DNA from: Hymenolepis diminuta
Lineage: Eukaryota; Platyhelminthes; Cestoda; Cyclophyllidea; Hymenolepididae
Reading direction: 5' to 3'
NCBI GenBank assembly: GCA_900708905.1
Contig: CAADRB010000006.1
Span: 434,001 to 498,000, forward strand
Length of the DNA: 64,000 nucleotides
Position 1 is the first letter of the stretch; each line of letters opens with the position of its first letter. A program made the translations under genes and the position numbers. Below are positions 1 through 12,200 of this stretch, in pieces. The notes under the pieces are model-generated. The model was not told where the DNA came from, made no database searches, and worked only from the letters and a program-made list of their open reading frames with translations.

Positions 1-3000
1 CACTTCCCCATATAATATCGGTGGCTCTGTAAGTTGTAGCTATTTTGTAGCATGACCGCTAGATTCAGTCAGTACAGTTTCAGTTAATCTAGTTCATGAG
101 TTTTTCAGATTTTTGTCCTCACCAGTTGTTACGGACTGTGGACATTTCAGTTTCACCATTATCTGATCTAACCTAACTCAATCTTTAAATGCTATTTCTC
201 TAATTAGGTTGACCTAATCAAATCGTTATCCCTTCTTTTAGCTATTTCTCTTAATGTTAGTAATAATGCCCTAAATGTTGAAATTGCACTGTCTCTGTTT
301 AGGATGTCTCGTGGATGTCTATGTAACCAAATTCTCGCTCATTTGTATCTAATAATAACCTTATTTTGTTATCGTTTTGGTTGTGGCAATGAATGTCGTA
401 AGCTGAAGATATGACTATTTTCCACACATAATTATTTTAAAATTGAGGCCAAATTGATGCAAAACTACTTCGGAATAAAGATATAAGCGTTCATATTAAA
501 CTATTAAGGTAAGTAAGGACAAATTTTAAATAAGATATCACAATTTAAACGTAAATATAGTCAACTTGAGATGACAGTTTGTCAAGAGCTAAATTTCAAG
601 CAATGAAATGTTGTGATAACTGTTGGATTTGCGTAGCATTATTAAATGATATATTTATTAAGGAATGTGCATACCCTTTTTTGAGGCAAATTTTAGCACA
701 AGATACAGTAACTATACAAACTAAAATAATTATTGAATTGCATAGAATACCAGAATTAAAAATGTAATCAGTCACACCGCACTTTCACGAATGCAAATGT
801 AAATATTTAGAACTAGCAGTGAGTTACGTATGATGATAACGTTAATAATTCATAAGGATTGCAGAAATTGAATACAAATCCCCACAGTCGGGTAGGTTTT
901 GTCAACATTACGTAACATCGGTAGCTACAAATCGGACTTATAAATTTAAAACCTTAAGGTTGAGAATGTGGCCACCATCACATCTTTTAAACGCAATCAG
1001 GTCAGCGTGTACTTTCTATTCGAATTAATTCAGGAAAAGTGTGATCTTCAAAAGCAAAATATACGCGCGATTGTTGCTCACTCGCCTTCAAAAATAAGCT
1101 TCGCCCGACCGGAAAGCCTTCAAACATCCCTAATCGTAAAGTTCTTTAAGACAAAGACGTGGTGTGCCACTCATCACATTTTCGGCAGTCTCTAAATGAA
1201 AAGAACTTTATATCTTAGGAACTCTATTTCCTTATCCTTAAAACACAGCTCTTTTTGAAAATAGGGCTAATTAAACAGATGTATTCAATTATAAAATAGG
1301 GCTGGCAATTTTGCAACAAGGGTGGTTGGACGTGTAATTATCCTAGGTATTGTGGATAGCAGCTTAAAACTGTGGACATCTTAGAAGCAATAGAATGTTT
1401 TTAAATACAACCCTTTGGTCTCCAGACTGATTTGCTCAAGTTTCACTTTTCTCTACCATGTTCAAATATTAAAAACCTCTATCATTCCTGTCCAAATTTT
1501 AGATTAGAAAAGATCAAATGTACTAATAAAGAATGTATAAATAATTTTAATATAAACTCTCCTTAATATGCAGTGGAGGATCCAAATACAATGGTAATTT
1601 TTCCCAAAAATTCCTTTAAATTAAGTCTGGGTATTTCAAATATTATATATATATGTACTTTAATAAGACACACGCATATAAACAATGCGTTATCAAATGA
1701 ATCAGTGCGGCTCAAAGTTCATTGCGGCACTTTAAAGTTTGAACTTCTTCAAAATGATTGTGGGAAAATTTTCCTAGCTATAAATATGTTGAATTTGTTT
1801 TACGTTGTACCATTGGCCAACGGAAAGAAACCTAAAAAATGTGCACTTACATTAGAATTTATTTTTTAGTACGTAAAATTAATAGTAAATGTTTTTAAAG
1901 GAAAAACAAGTAGAGAAACGTTTTCGCCAAATATTGGAAATTTAAAAGTGGCGTAAACGGCCAGCAGTTTGCTTGGTACCATTAGAGAAACCACTAAGGA
2001 CATAGAGAAAAGATCAAGTCAGAGTAGATGGGAGAGTGTTTAAGAAAGTGATTTTTGACTAAAAGATTTGGCGAACTTCTGAAACCACTTATTAGCTAAT
2101 GCTTCAGATGAATTGAAGCGCTCAAGTCTATTGCTCACATTTCATCTCCCCATGTCATAAGACGTAAGCAGTTGTTTCCATATCTATATCAAAATGATTA
2201 TTTATAATTCATAATACTAGAAAAGTATTTTGCACACAGAACAGTAACACAGTTCAATTAGGATTAAAGTAAGAGAGGTGTCTGGTAGACAGTTAGAAGT
2301 TTGTCAGAGTACTGGATGAATTGTATCTCATTTGATTTCTGAATTTTTCATATCATCCAAGGTTTACTGTACCATGTTCTAATGATTCCAGGCCAAAATT
2401 TTAGAGTTCGATTACAGGTTAACAAGGTAAGCTCCAGACCACTAGTAAGTCAAATCGGGTTATTTCTCTTGGTACCTTGGTGCATCTTTCTCTTGTTGAA
2501 TAAGGTCTGTAAGTCTAACTTGAGCTAATGATGAATTTATTAGAAATTCCGAAGGGCAGCTGTAAGACTGGAATATATCTAAAATTTTTGGTCAAATTTA
2601 ATAAATCGACAGATAAATACATATAGATATTCTTAGAATCAGTAAATATTCCCTCTAGGTTTTATTCCGAAATAGTGAGCAAGATGATGCTGTCGACAAA
2701 AACCAATAAAATATCATCAAATTGATTTAGCCAAATGATAATAAAATTTCCAAATTTGTTTATCCTGTCAGTTACATTTAAAAATCATGTACTTAAATGT
2801 GGAGAGTGTAATGAATTTAAAATTATTTTATGTAGAGCTATATATTTTGCAGTCATATTTCTATATTTCTGTTCATAGGGATCCTTTGACTCAAAATATA
2901 TAAGTGAATGAATACCTGTGAGTTAATTTTAATAGTTCATTTACTAACTGTATGACAAGCTCTAGCTTAGTGAGAGATCAATATGGAACAAAAATAGCGT

Positions 3001-6000
3001 ATGATAAGGCACTGCAATACATAATCATATGAACTTAGCTATTATGAGCTGGTTTTTAGGAAAGAGTAGAAGGGATATAGCAGTCTTGCAACTGATAAAC
3101 TGGCAGATGTGATTTACTAGAAAAGTTAAGTTAAAAACGCAGGTTCCTGATGAGATAGGAAAGTCCATAAATGGCTTAAGACTTAAGAGACGAATCATAC
3201 ACAAAAGAGCATAACAAAAGCAGAAACTCGGCAAAATCGATAAGTGAATGGCAATAACAAATATGGATTAAAGTCGTTACCAGTAAGCAGCCAATCACCT
3301 ATCAACAAACAATGCGAAAATGAAAATTAGTCAAGGATTCGCATATATATTAATAATGAACTACATTCCCTTTGGCATTAAAATATTAAAACGTTAAACG
3401 TTTCGTTCAAAATTATATTATCTTAAAAAATTGGTCAATTAATATTAGTTTTCAAGAATTTTATTTGGATTTGTAAAGATTTTAATATTACACTTAACTA
3501 AAATGATGAGCTAATTCAAAAATTTCGATTTCATGCTTGAAAGGTAATGAGTTCTCAGGCTGGAATGAATGCCACATTTCCCTTGCAATCCTCAGGACAC
3601 AAGAAGTCAATTTGGATCTAAACTAAGTTCTGAGAGGGGTCGAGGTCGATTTCGATGCATGTCGGTTTTAATGACTGAAACAATGCTTTCAGTATTACTT
3701 TCCTGATCAAATATTTCACAAATCATTTCTAATTTGTGATTGCTTTAATCTAACATAATCTAATAAAAACATAAAATGACTTTCATTAAAACTTTGACGT
3801 TATGCAGACAGTCCATTTTGTTTATTAAAAGTTAAGGAGACAATAAACATGGATGAATCAAAGGCATTTTGTTTAGTATTTCACGTGATGACCCCGCATG
3901 AACTAATAGGTTTATCATGGAGCTTTTTTTCGCTTATTATAAAAAGAATGCGAATGCTATCCATGCTTTCAAAAAGCGGTAAGAGTAGTAGATCTAACAG
4001 GCAAAGTTATTATCTATAAGAATGAAATGTACACGAACTTAACAGACGTGTACGTGGATCATACATTTTTGTATCACTTAACACCTCTTTTTAAGGAGAC
4101 AAAATATCATAGCTTCTCAGAAACTTCTTGAATTCCTCTTTCATCCTAAGGCATGTTTAAACAACATTTTCTGAATATCATTCTTAATAATTTAAGTACC
4201 CTTATATCAATCCATATAATTATCCTTGTTTCAAGTTCATGGACTGTTTCTTCATTTTGTCAAATGATGTCAGTTTTTGCCTATAAACTTAACCAACTGA
4301 GAATTGGGTGTCAAATCAGCCAGCTGTACACTTTCAAATTTCACCTTTACTAAGACTCAGAAGAGGGAAGATGAGTAGAAATAGTCAGAAGAGATAAATC
4401 ATCTCGATCTAGTTTAAATAGAATATAAATTGTCATCTTACTTCTTCGTGTGTCAAAATTTGTGCACTTATTTTTGAAAAGCAGGATTTAGAAATACTCT
4501 TGTGTAAATATCTTGTTATCTATATAAATTTATGGTCGAGATGACTGGTATCAACTACCTTACATCCTAACTAAAAATTAGACAAGAGTTAACAGAAAAG
4601 AGGGGATTAAACTGGTTAGTATTTGGTTTGTTGCAGTTAAAGTCTAAAATAAAAAATTTTTTAGATGCCGTTGATTTTTTGTTGAAAAAAGCCTGCAAAT
4701 TCATGTTTGGCACAAGGTTTTATTAAAAAATACGCTAATTCAAAGCATAGTGTACAATGTTTACCCATAGAGAAATGTAGTTATTTGGAAGTGCCTCAAA
4801 TAAAGGAGGCTGCAGAAACTATGAAATTCCTAGAGCTCTCATATAGGGCTGGATTAGAGATGAATTACAGAATTCCAAGTAAAATTTCGAACTTTTTACT
4901 TCAAATGATATTAACTCAGATCAAAAAGAAGGAAAGGAGACGGACGTTCGTCCACTCCAGAATGCTTTTATTAATTTAAAAAAAGGTCTTTTTGCGGGAT
5001 TAAGAGTCTTTCCTATATAAATATCGCTTAAAAGATAGAGATAAAAGGTAAAAGCATTATTTAATTTGGTGAAGATTCCCTTAGATATCCAGATCGGCAC
5101 TGTTTGTAAAAATTTGCATTATTTCAACTAACTTTATTATGTCACATTGCCTTTTAAATATTATAGTGAAAAATTTAACTAATGTGTATGTCATGACGAA
5201 AATATAGTGGTAAGAGAAGTAATAAATTTTCCTTTTTTGTTCGTAATTGTAAGATATTCAAAATAAATTTTTATCGATTTTTCCTTGTCTTTTGTATAGG
5301 ATGTCGGAAGATGTGGCAATAGCATAGGCATATTATTAGCATATTATCAATTTCGCGAAATTTAATATACTTGGTAGACACCAAGAGGTGAAGAATTCTG
5401 CTTAGAGTAAGGAATGACCTGTGAATTAATAAGAACTAACAAACTGATACTAAAGAAGACTTGATATTTCATTTCATTTTGACATTTGGACATGCTGAAT
5501 TAGCATAGTCAAAGTGAAATAATTTCCAATTTTGAAGGTAATTTCGAACGTTTCAAATAGAGATCAAATAAAGGACGTTTGGAATGAATTGCAATCCAAT
5601 TCAAACTAATAAACCGCGCCGAAGAGGACATTATGCTTCGTTTTATTTCCTTCTCGAATTTTACCATGTTCAGAACTCCACATAGATTCCCATATGTACT
5701 TTATATCGGCAATAATTATTCTTTTGTTCTAAATTAGCGTTAGTGAAAATGATTTTGCGAAGGCAGAATTCAGAACTGATTTAGAATAAAAGGGAATATT
5801 TTTATTTAACAATCATCATTAAAAATGAACTTCCGTAAGATTAATCGAAACATACTTTCCTCTTTTGCTAACCCTGAACCCTATTCCATCTAGCTAGTTT
5901 TCATTTCAGATAAAACACTGGATACAAACAAGGTACAAATACTGGACAAATACATAAGGTCATCGTTTTAAAAAATGATGTATACAGCCGAAAAAGCAAA

Positions 6001-8139
6001 AGAGTTTAGGTATGATGCAATTTTGTACTGAATTAGGCATTGAATGAAAAGCTTCTTTAGGTCGGCATATGCAACATATGAGTGATTTTGATCGGCATCT
6101 GATGATTAGAGACGGCATGACTTCAGCTTACATTGACGGTAATATCCTACACCAGAGATCCAATTACACTTATAAAATATCACAGTTGTCAATGATCACA
6201 ATGACGAATAGGTTTGGCAGATGGCCCATGACTAGTAAACTAGGGTTTCTTATTGGGAACCCCCAAACTGTCTGGTTATTTGAGTGACTTGCCTTATTCG
6301 ATTTTTAAGAATTATCAATTACTGACGCATTTGTCATAATAGGATTTCATTTCTTTTTGCCCATAAAAATCAAATTTTAACCTCTAACATGTGCGCACGG
6401 TAAGTGAAATAGTTAAATAGTTGTGTGCATAAGTGGCGAACTAGCCCAGGTCCCTGTCTCTTAATTCAGATAATAATATCGACTTTCATTGGAGCAAACC
6501 CGGTGATGTAGATAACCAGACGCACAGGTTAGTTCTATTCAAAAAAGAGGTGTTAGAATGCAATAAACTTTTTTCCCTGCCTAGTTAGGAGGAAATTCTT
6601 CCATCCGTCAGATCTCAATTAGGGCGGCTATATACCTAGGCTAAGACTCCAGGATTCTTGCCTGCTTACAAATCATTTATTAAGCCTAGGTTGTTCATTC
6701 CAGTAATAGTGACTGTTACCCTATTTTTTTTATTTTCTACTATCTACAATTGCTTTTCTATAGTATAGCTGTAAAATATTAGCCAGGCCTAACATAATCT
6801 AAAATGGCTTCCTTCCGGATGGCCATGTGGATAAATTCGTCTTGTCATTCGTGTTGACTATTTCTTATCTTCTCTCGGATACAGTGTCGTAATTTGGAGA
6901 TATGATCATCATCTACATATCTTTAATCGAGCTTGTAATGAAATTTAAAAGTTCTTTGTTAGTTGCGATTTTATTCTGACCAAATCAAAGTCTAGACTTA
7001 AAAGGGTTCTCATCACTACACTGTCAAGCAAGTTTATTTGATCCTTTCCTCTTTTCTTATAAATCCCGAAATTTATTCGTCAGCACGTACAATTGTATCT
7101 TTTCTCACAATAAAGTGATGTTGGATTAGTATTTACTTATGATTTCATCGAACAGTCCCCTTATCGTGGATATTAAAATTACTTCCGAATCATCATTAGG
7201 GATGAAATTTATAAATTAATCTTCAGGAATAATTTATGGCGTTGTTTGTAATGGAAATTATAATTATTATTTCTTTAATACGAGCTTCATGAATTGCCTC
7301 TTTCGATTATTTTCATCCTTTTATCAAATCCAAATGAAATTTTAAGATGTTAACTTTGACAAACTGACAGATATAAAAACATTTGAATATAACTTTAGCA
7401 GGTGTGAAATGTTTTTGAAATTCATAAATTCAGAACTCCTTTCTGATCAGGATGAGGAGAGAAATACCCCATGAAAGGTTTTATGCCGTTTTTGTTAAAT
7501 AACGTAATTGAAGTAAAATAAGAAGTTTGAGGGAGACGGAAAAAATTGGTGAAAAATAATTCCTGTGAAGTTGTAAATATATTTGTATATATCTAACTGA
7601 AGTAATGGACGTTACGTGTATGTGGTTGCAAAGATAAGAGAGAGTAAATTTATAGTGACATAACGTCTGAGTAGATACCAATAGACGCGTTTATTTAAGA
7701 CCTAAATATATTTCTCATAAATCTTAGTAGATCCGGAGATCTTGCTGGCAATTCTAAAAGGCTGGTTAAATCCTAGCTATCTCAGGGTGCTAACTTGCCA
7801 GTCCCAATCTATCATAAGTTAGAAGACGGAAGAGTAATTGGACACGACTTAGTGAGTTAGTACAGTTAGGTCTGTGCTTTCGAAGTTCATTTGCCGCAAA
7901 ACATTAACAGATCTGCCCTAAACTGAAGTCAGCCAGAAAATTCAAATCTATCCCTATTATTTTTGACATTTACAATAATTTAGGGAAATAAAATACCAAT
8001 AAAACTTGCGCTTCATAATACATTATTACTAGCTAGTATGAAAAATAAACTCATTTTCTTTGCAAATGAGTGTCTTTTTCGGCGCTCAGACATCATCGTA
8101 TATGTGTACGGCATACTAAATCCACTTCTGGTAACATAC
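1..8139. other. No recognised gene; A+T-rich non-coding DNA
   Basis: No reading frame here has a protein motif I recognise, and the longest ones (for example a 90-codon frame at 4707-4979) have the composition expected of chance frames. Stretches with somewhat higher G+C near 1070-1190, 6470-6540 and 6600-6680 may be old repeats, but I could not match them to anything else in the window. Confidence 0.6.
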
Positions 8140-8197
8140 CTCTTAAAAACACAAAGTAGATACAGATCGGACACTGCTGGCTGGTGTTTACTGCAAC
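8140..8197 (-). other. Weak candidate small internal exon
   Basis: On the minus strand a pyrimidine-rich acceptor (cttttcttttcag) is followed by 58 nt and then a good donor (AAGAG|gtatgtt). One frame through it is open and reads VNTSQQCPICIYFVFLR, with a Cys-x-x-Cys pair. I do not recognise the family, no partner exon was found, and such acceptor/donor pairs occur by chance in A+T-rich DNA. It is listed only so that it can be tested against transcripts. Confidence 0.15.
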
Positions 8198-8907
8198 CTG
8201 AAAAGAAAAGAACAAGCATTTAATTTTAATATCCTAAAAGACATGTTTGAAATAGGCTAACATGTCTTTAGTATAAAAGAATACTGCGCAAAATTTAGAC
8301 TGAGACATGAATTAGAGGTGATGAGTATTCCAAGAAACAGTATGTAACGTTCCTCCCCTTCAAACAGCTAGCACTGGGCACACATCCTAGCCACTACTAA
8401 ATCCTTCAAGGTGACCCGCCTAGTGAATAGAGAATATTTGGATTCTTATTGTGCTTGTTTTTTATATAAAATGCTCAGTTTGGACATTCAAATTCTTTCC
8501 TCTGAACTTCGGTTTACCAGAAGTTTAGTGCTAAGACGTTCACGGATGGATATAGACTAAACAAGGAGATGATAATTGCAGATAAAAAGTAAATCGTTTT
8601 AAGCGATCACATCAAATAATTAAGATATCAGTCTTCCGTTTACTTAGTCATTGGTAGGAATATCGCAACAGAGAATGCAATATAGCAATAAGCAATGGAA
8701 TCATCAGCAAATGCAACTCAGAACACAGCTAAATCAAGATCCGAATGCAATTAAGGACATCTGAATATTTATCGGGAGGATTCTACAGGGTGCGTAAGAC
8801 ATCTGAGGACACTTTACGCACTTTTAGAAAAGAGGCTTTTGGTAGTTGCAACTTACAATTTCTCGTAACAAAACAAATAAACACAGTAATATCCCAGATT
8901 TTTTTAT

Positions 8908-9205
8908 ATATATCCTCATTCGGCTTCTATCACCGACTCAATTGGAGTTCGAAAGCAACTGACTTTAAGTTTTGATCAGGTGGTCCTTATTGATGCCTTC
9001 CATTCCTCGGGCTATTGCTTCCATGAGAGATGAGGATTTGGTGTTATGGAGATGCAAATTGACTCCCTTTACAACCACGTCCTCCCCAGCCCAACACGTA
9101 ATAATAGAAAGGATTAAGATCTGGTGAGCAGTTAGGAAGTGACAATAGGTTTGATGAGACATGATGATGAAACTTCTTGGCCATACAATCGTGAGTGGAT
9201 CGGCA
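8908..9205 (-). pseudogene. Tc1/mariner-superfamily transposase, C-terminal fossil
   Basis: On the minus strand, conceptual translation from about 9202 downward gives MAKKFHHHVSSNL, then SPDLNPFYYYVLG, then after a frameshift HNTKSSSLMEAIARGMEGI, then NKDHLIK, a stop, and after another shift RTPIESVIEAE. These blocks, in this order, match the C-terminal part of mariner-type (IS630/Tc1/mariner superfamily) DDE transposases, whose usual form has SPDLNP-x-DYYVW, HNTKSSL, and a final R-x-x-IEAVIEAE. Family knowledge places the third catalytic acidic residue right after the NP-x tripeptide; here that residue is Tyr (tat). With the frameshifts, the stop and this loss, the copy cannot make an active enzyme. 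The DNA-binding N-terminus and the first two catalytic Asp residues were not recognised upstream, so it is probably 5'-truncated or internally deleted. I did not identify terminal inverted repeats. Confidence 0.82.
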
Positions 9206-12200
9206 GAACGTTAACAATGCCTCCGTTTTCTCTTCCTCATGGCATCTCCATTGTTTTCATTCAGCAGCTCTTTTCCAACTTTGCAAACAAAAGATGTGGC
9301 GACTTGTGGAAATTACGACAATATTACAGCGTGTCGTATCATTTCATTACTTACAGTAGCATCTGCCATGAGATCTTCTGATATAAAAATAAAGTAATTA
9401 TTATTGTGTTAGTTTAACTTACAAAAATATAAGTGCCCTCAGATACCTTACGCACTCCGTATTATATATTTACCGGAATTAATCGAAGCTTTCAGCGTAG
9501 CAAGATTACTGAACCACTGGGCTAGAAGGACAGTTGACTCAAGAAGATTGCATGAATACGGTAACTTCTGGAAGTTTGAATAGTTCGGTAACTGTTAAAT
9601 ATTTCCACATAACTGACTGGTAATAGTCAAATCATCTGTCTAGACTGACTATTAATTGACAAGCATAGAATCCGCCCACACAATCCTTAGAAACGGACAC
9701 AAATGCCATCTGCTGAATGCGCTTTGTTTATCTACAATTTTTTGATTCAGTCCGGACTAACTGAACAAACGCGTACTTTACATAAAACAAAATGATTAAT
9801 AAAATAAACCACGACGTTTAAATTCTTTCTAGGCCTCCAATTCTGGAATAACATGGCGGATGGGAACCAGAATCATATGGATGGTCGCTGCTTATTAGGC
9901 AGCAGAAATAAAATTTAATGAGTTAATGATAAAACAACAATCCCCTGGTTCTTCTAAACTAATTATATTTTTACCTCTTAAAATTTCTTTTTTTTTCTTT
10001 TTGTTAATTTACAACAAGGAGACTACGAAGACTATAATTTGCAACATTTCCCTGGTTAGTTTTTGATAAATAAAAGAGATTTTATTAAAACAATATGCAA
10101 TAGAAGCTAGTTGATGTTTGTTACTTCAGCAAGACTTGTTTTGAGTTAGAATGTAGAAAAAATCTTGAAATAAGCCAGCGCTTTGGCAGTTTAAATTTAA
10201 TTCATGTTGCACTTGACAAGTAAAGCAATGCAACGAAGTAGGAAATAGGGTGAATAATAAGCTGAGGATTCACAGTGCGTTTTTGCTATTGCAAAATGAA
10301 TTAATTCTCTTCGGTGAGTCGGTTATTTCTGCTACCAGGCTAATAACCGCGGCGGCTTTAGTTATTTCTTTCATTTGGCCCAGAAACTTCAAAAAACAAA
10401 GCAGAATCAGAGTGAGAGTCATGCAATATTTATTTCTAACTGCAAATTGTTATCCACTCGAGATTCGTGCAAAAAATACAAATCAAAGACCCAAGACGGT
10501 GGTTACTCTAACAAATTTTTATCTTAGTTGCATTTCAGTTTTCATGTAAGAAATCCACTGCAGAGTAAAGATCAAAGTGAAAATATACCTAGGAGAGGAA
10601 AGATAAAGAAAGATATAAATTTTTCCTCTAAATGATAAATTAAATAATGTTTTTACCAAAGTTCTCTGATTTTGTCAAATTAACTTCGAAAAAAATTCGG
10701 AGCAACAGTTAAATTTTATGGACACTCAGGTTGATTATTGCTTGAAAGCATACCTATTCAGTTCTTTGTACTACCCAGATAAAATAAAAAAATAATAATA
10801 ATTCAGATAACATTGATTTGTATTCCTTCATTCCGCTTTGCACTGTATGCAGATCAGGGAGTATACTTTCAAACTTATTACGAATAAACGCGTTTTGTGC
10901 AATGTATTGACATCAGTTTTCCAATGGAAGTTATGGATATACTTATTCGTTATCTTTGTTTCTATCTCCGCCAATAGTAGCAAAACGGCAATGCATGTCA
11001 CAGCAGATCTTGCTAAAACTAGGAATGTAATAAAATTTTCGTATCTCTTAATATCAGATTAATCTGAAAAAATAGGTTCATAGAACTTGGAAATTGGGCT
11101 TAGGAGAAATCGGTGTTTTATTACTTCAACTCGACTTGTATTGACTATGAATGGAAATTTTCATGGCAGCAATCTTCAATTTAACATGTTTCTGTTCAGT
11201 TTGAATTCCAAAAATCATTATCAAATAGATTTTGATTGGAAGAAAGCATATATCTGTATGCATGACAGTACAGAAGGGTGGTTTATTGTTTCTGCCTTTC
11301 CTTCAAAGTCAGGAGCGGTAAGTTGACATTTGCTAGCAAATATGGACTTTTGTTTTCTGAAAACTCGATTCTTAAATGTTTTGGTAGTAAAGCCTTTTTA
11401 TATGGAAACTATATAGGGGAGATGCAACTGGAGTTGCAGTGTCTAGGTATTGAGAGCCTACTTAAGGTACTATCTTTCGAAAAAAATGCAATTTTCGCCA
11501 TACAATGATTCGGTTAATCGGTTGCGGTCTGTAAGTGAAAAGGTGAAATAGCGAGGAGGATAATTACTCAACGAGATGTAAGAACACGACCAGTATGCGA
11601 GTAGTAGGAGAAGGGGAGGGGTTCCAAAGTTTCCGTTATCATAAGTCAGTCCTATATCCCACTAACAGTTGTTATGGGATGCTTGAAAAGTTTACCTTAA
11701 ATCGGGTCACAAAAGCATGGCATTTCCGATTTTTTAAAGATTCATTGGTAAAACCAAAATTTCGATCAATTTCGCAAGTCTTCACAAAAAATTATAGTGT
11801 TTTTTTTACAATTTCAATATGTTTTAGGTTTCTCGTTTCTCACTACACTTGATCCACATTCAGACCATAACTTAATGTCATTGTATTAGGTCATGCAATT
11901 TTCCTTTTCGCCCTTTTCTAACAACATAATTTAAAAATATCTAATAAAGAGTAATGAATTTATCAAAAAGGCTCAAATGCTAAATGACCATTCTTTTTCA
12001 CAATGCTTTCAGAAATTTATTAATAATAATGAATCAAAAAGCCTCTATATTTGCAAATACATAAGAAATAAGTTTCCTGAGAGCTGATGATATGGTCAAA
12101 AGCCGCTGCATACTGATAGCAGCTTGTCTGAAAATCCACAAAACTACACCTAAACTCTCTATTATTTTGTCCATCATTTAAGTGTCAAGAGCCTCAGACA

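Noticed and set aside
9139..9381. 80-codon plus-strand frame overlapping the transposase fossil
   Set aside because: It is the opposite strand of the mariner-type remnant; the minus-strand reading explains the sequence.
10250..10549. 99-codon plus-strand frame
   Set aside because: No domain, signal peptide or conserved pattern; not supported as a gene.
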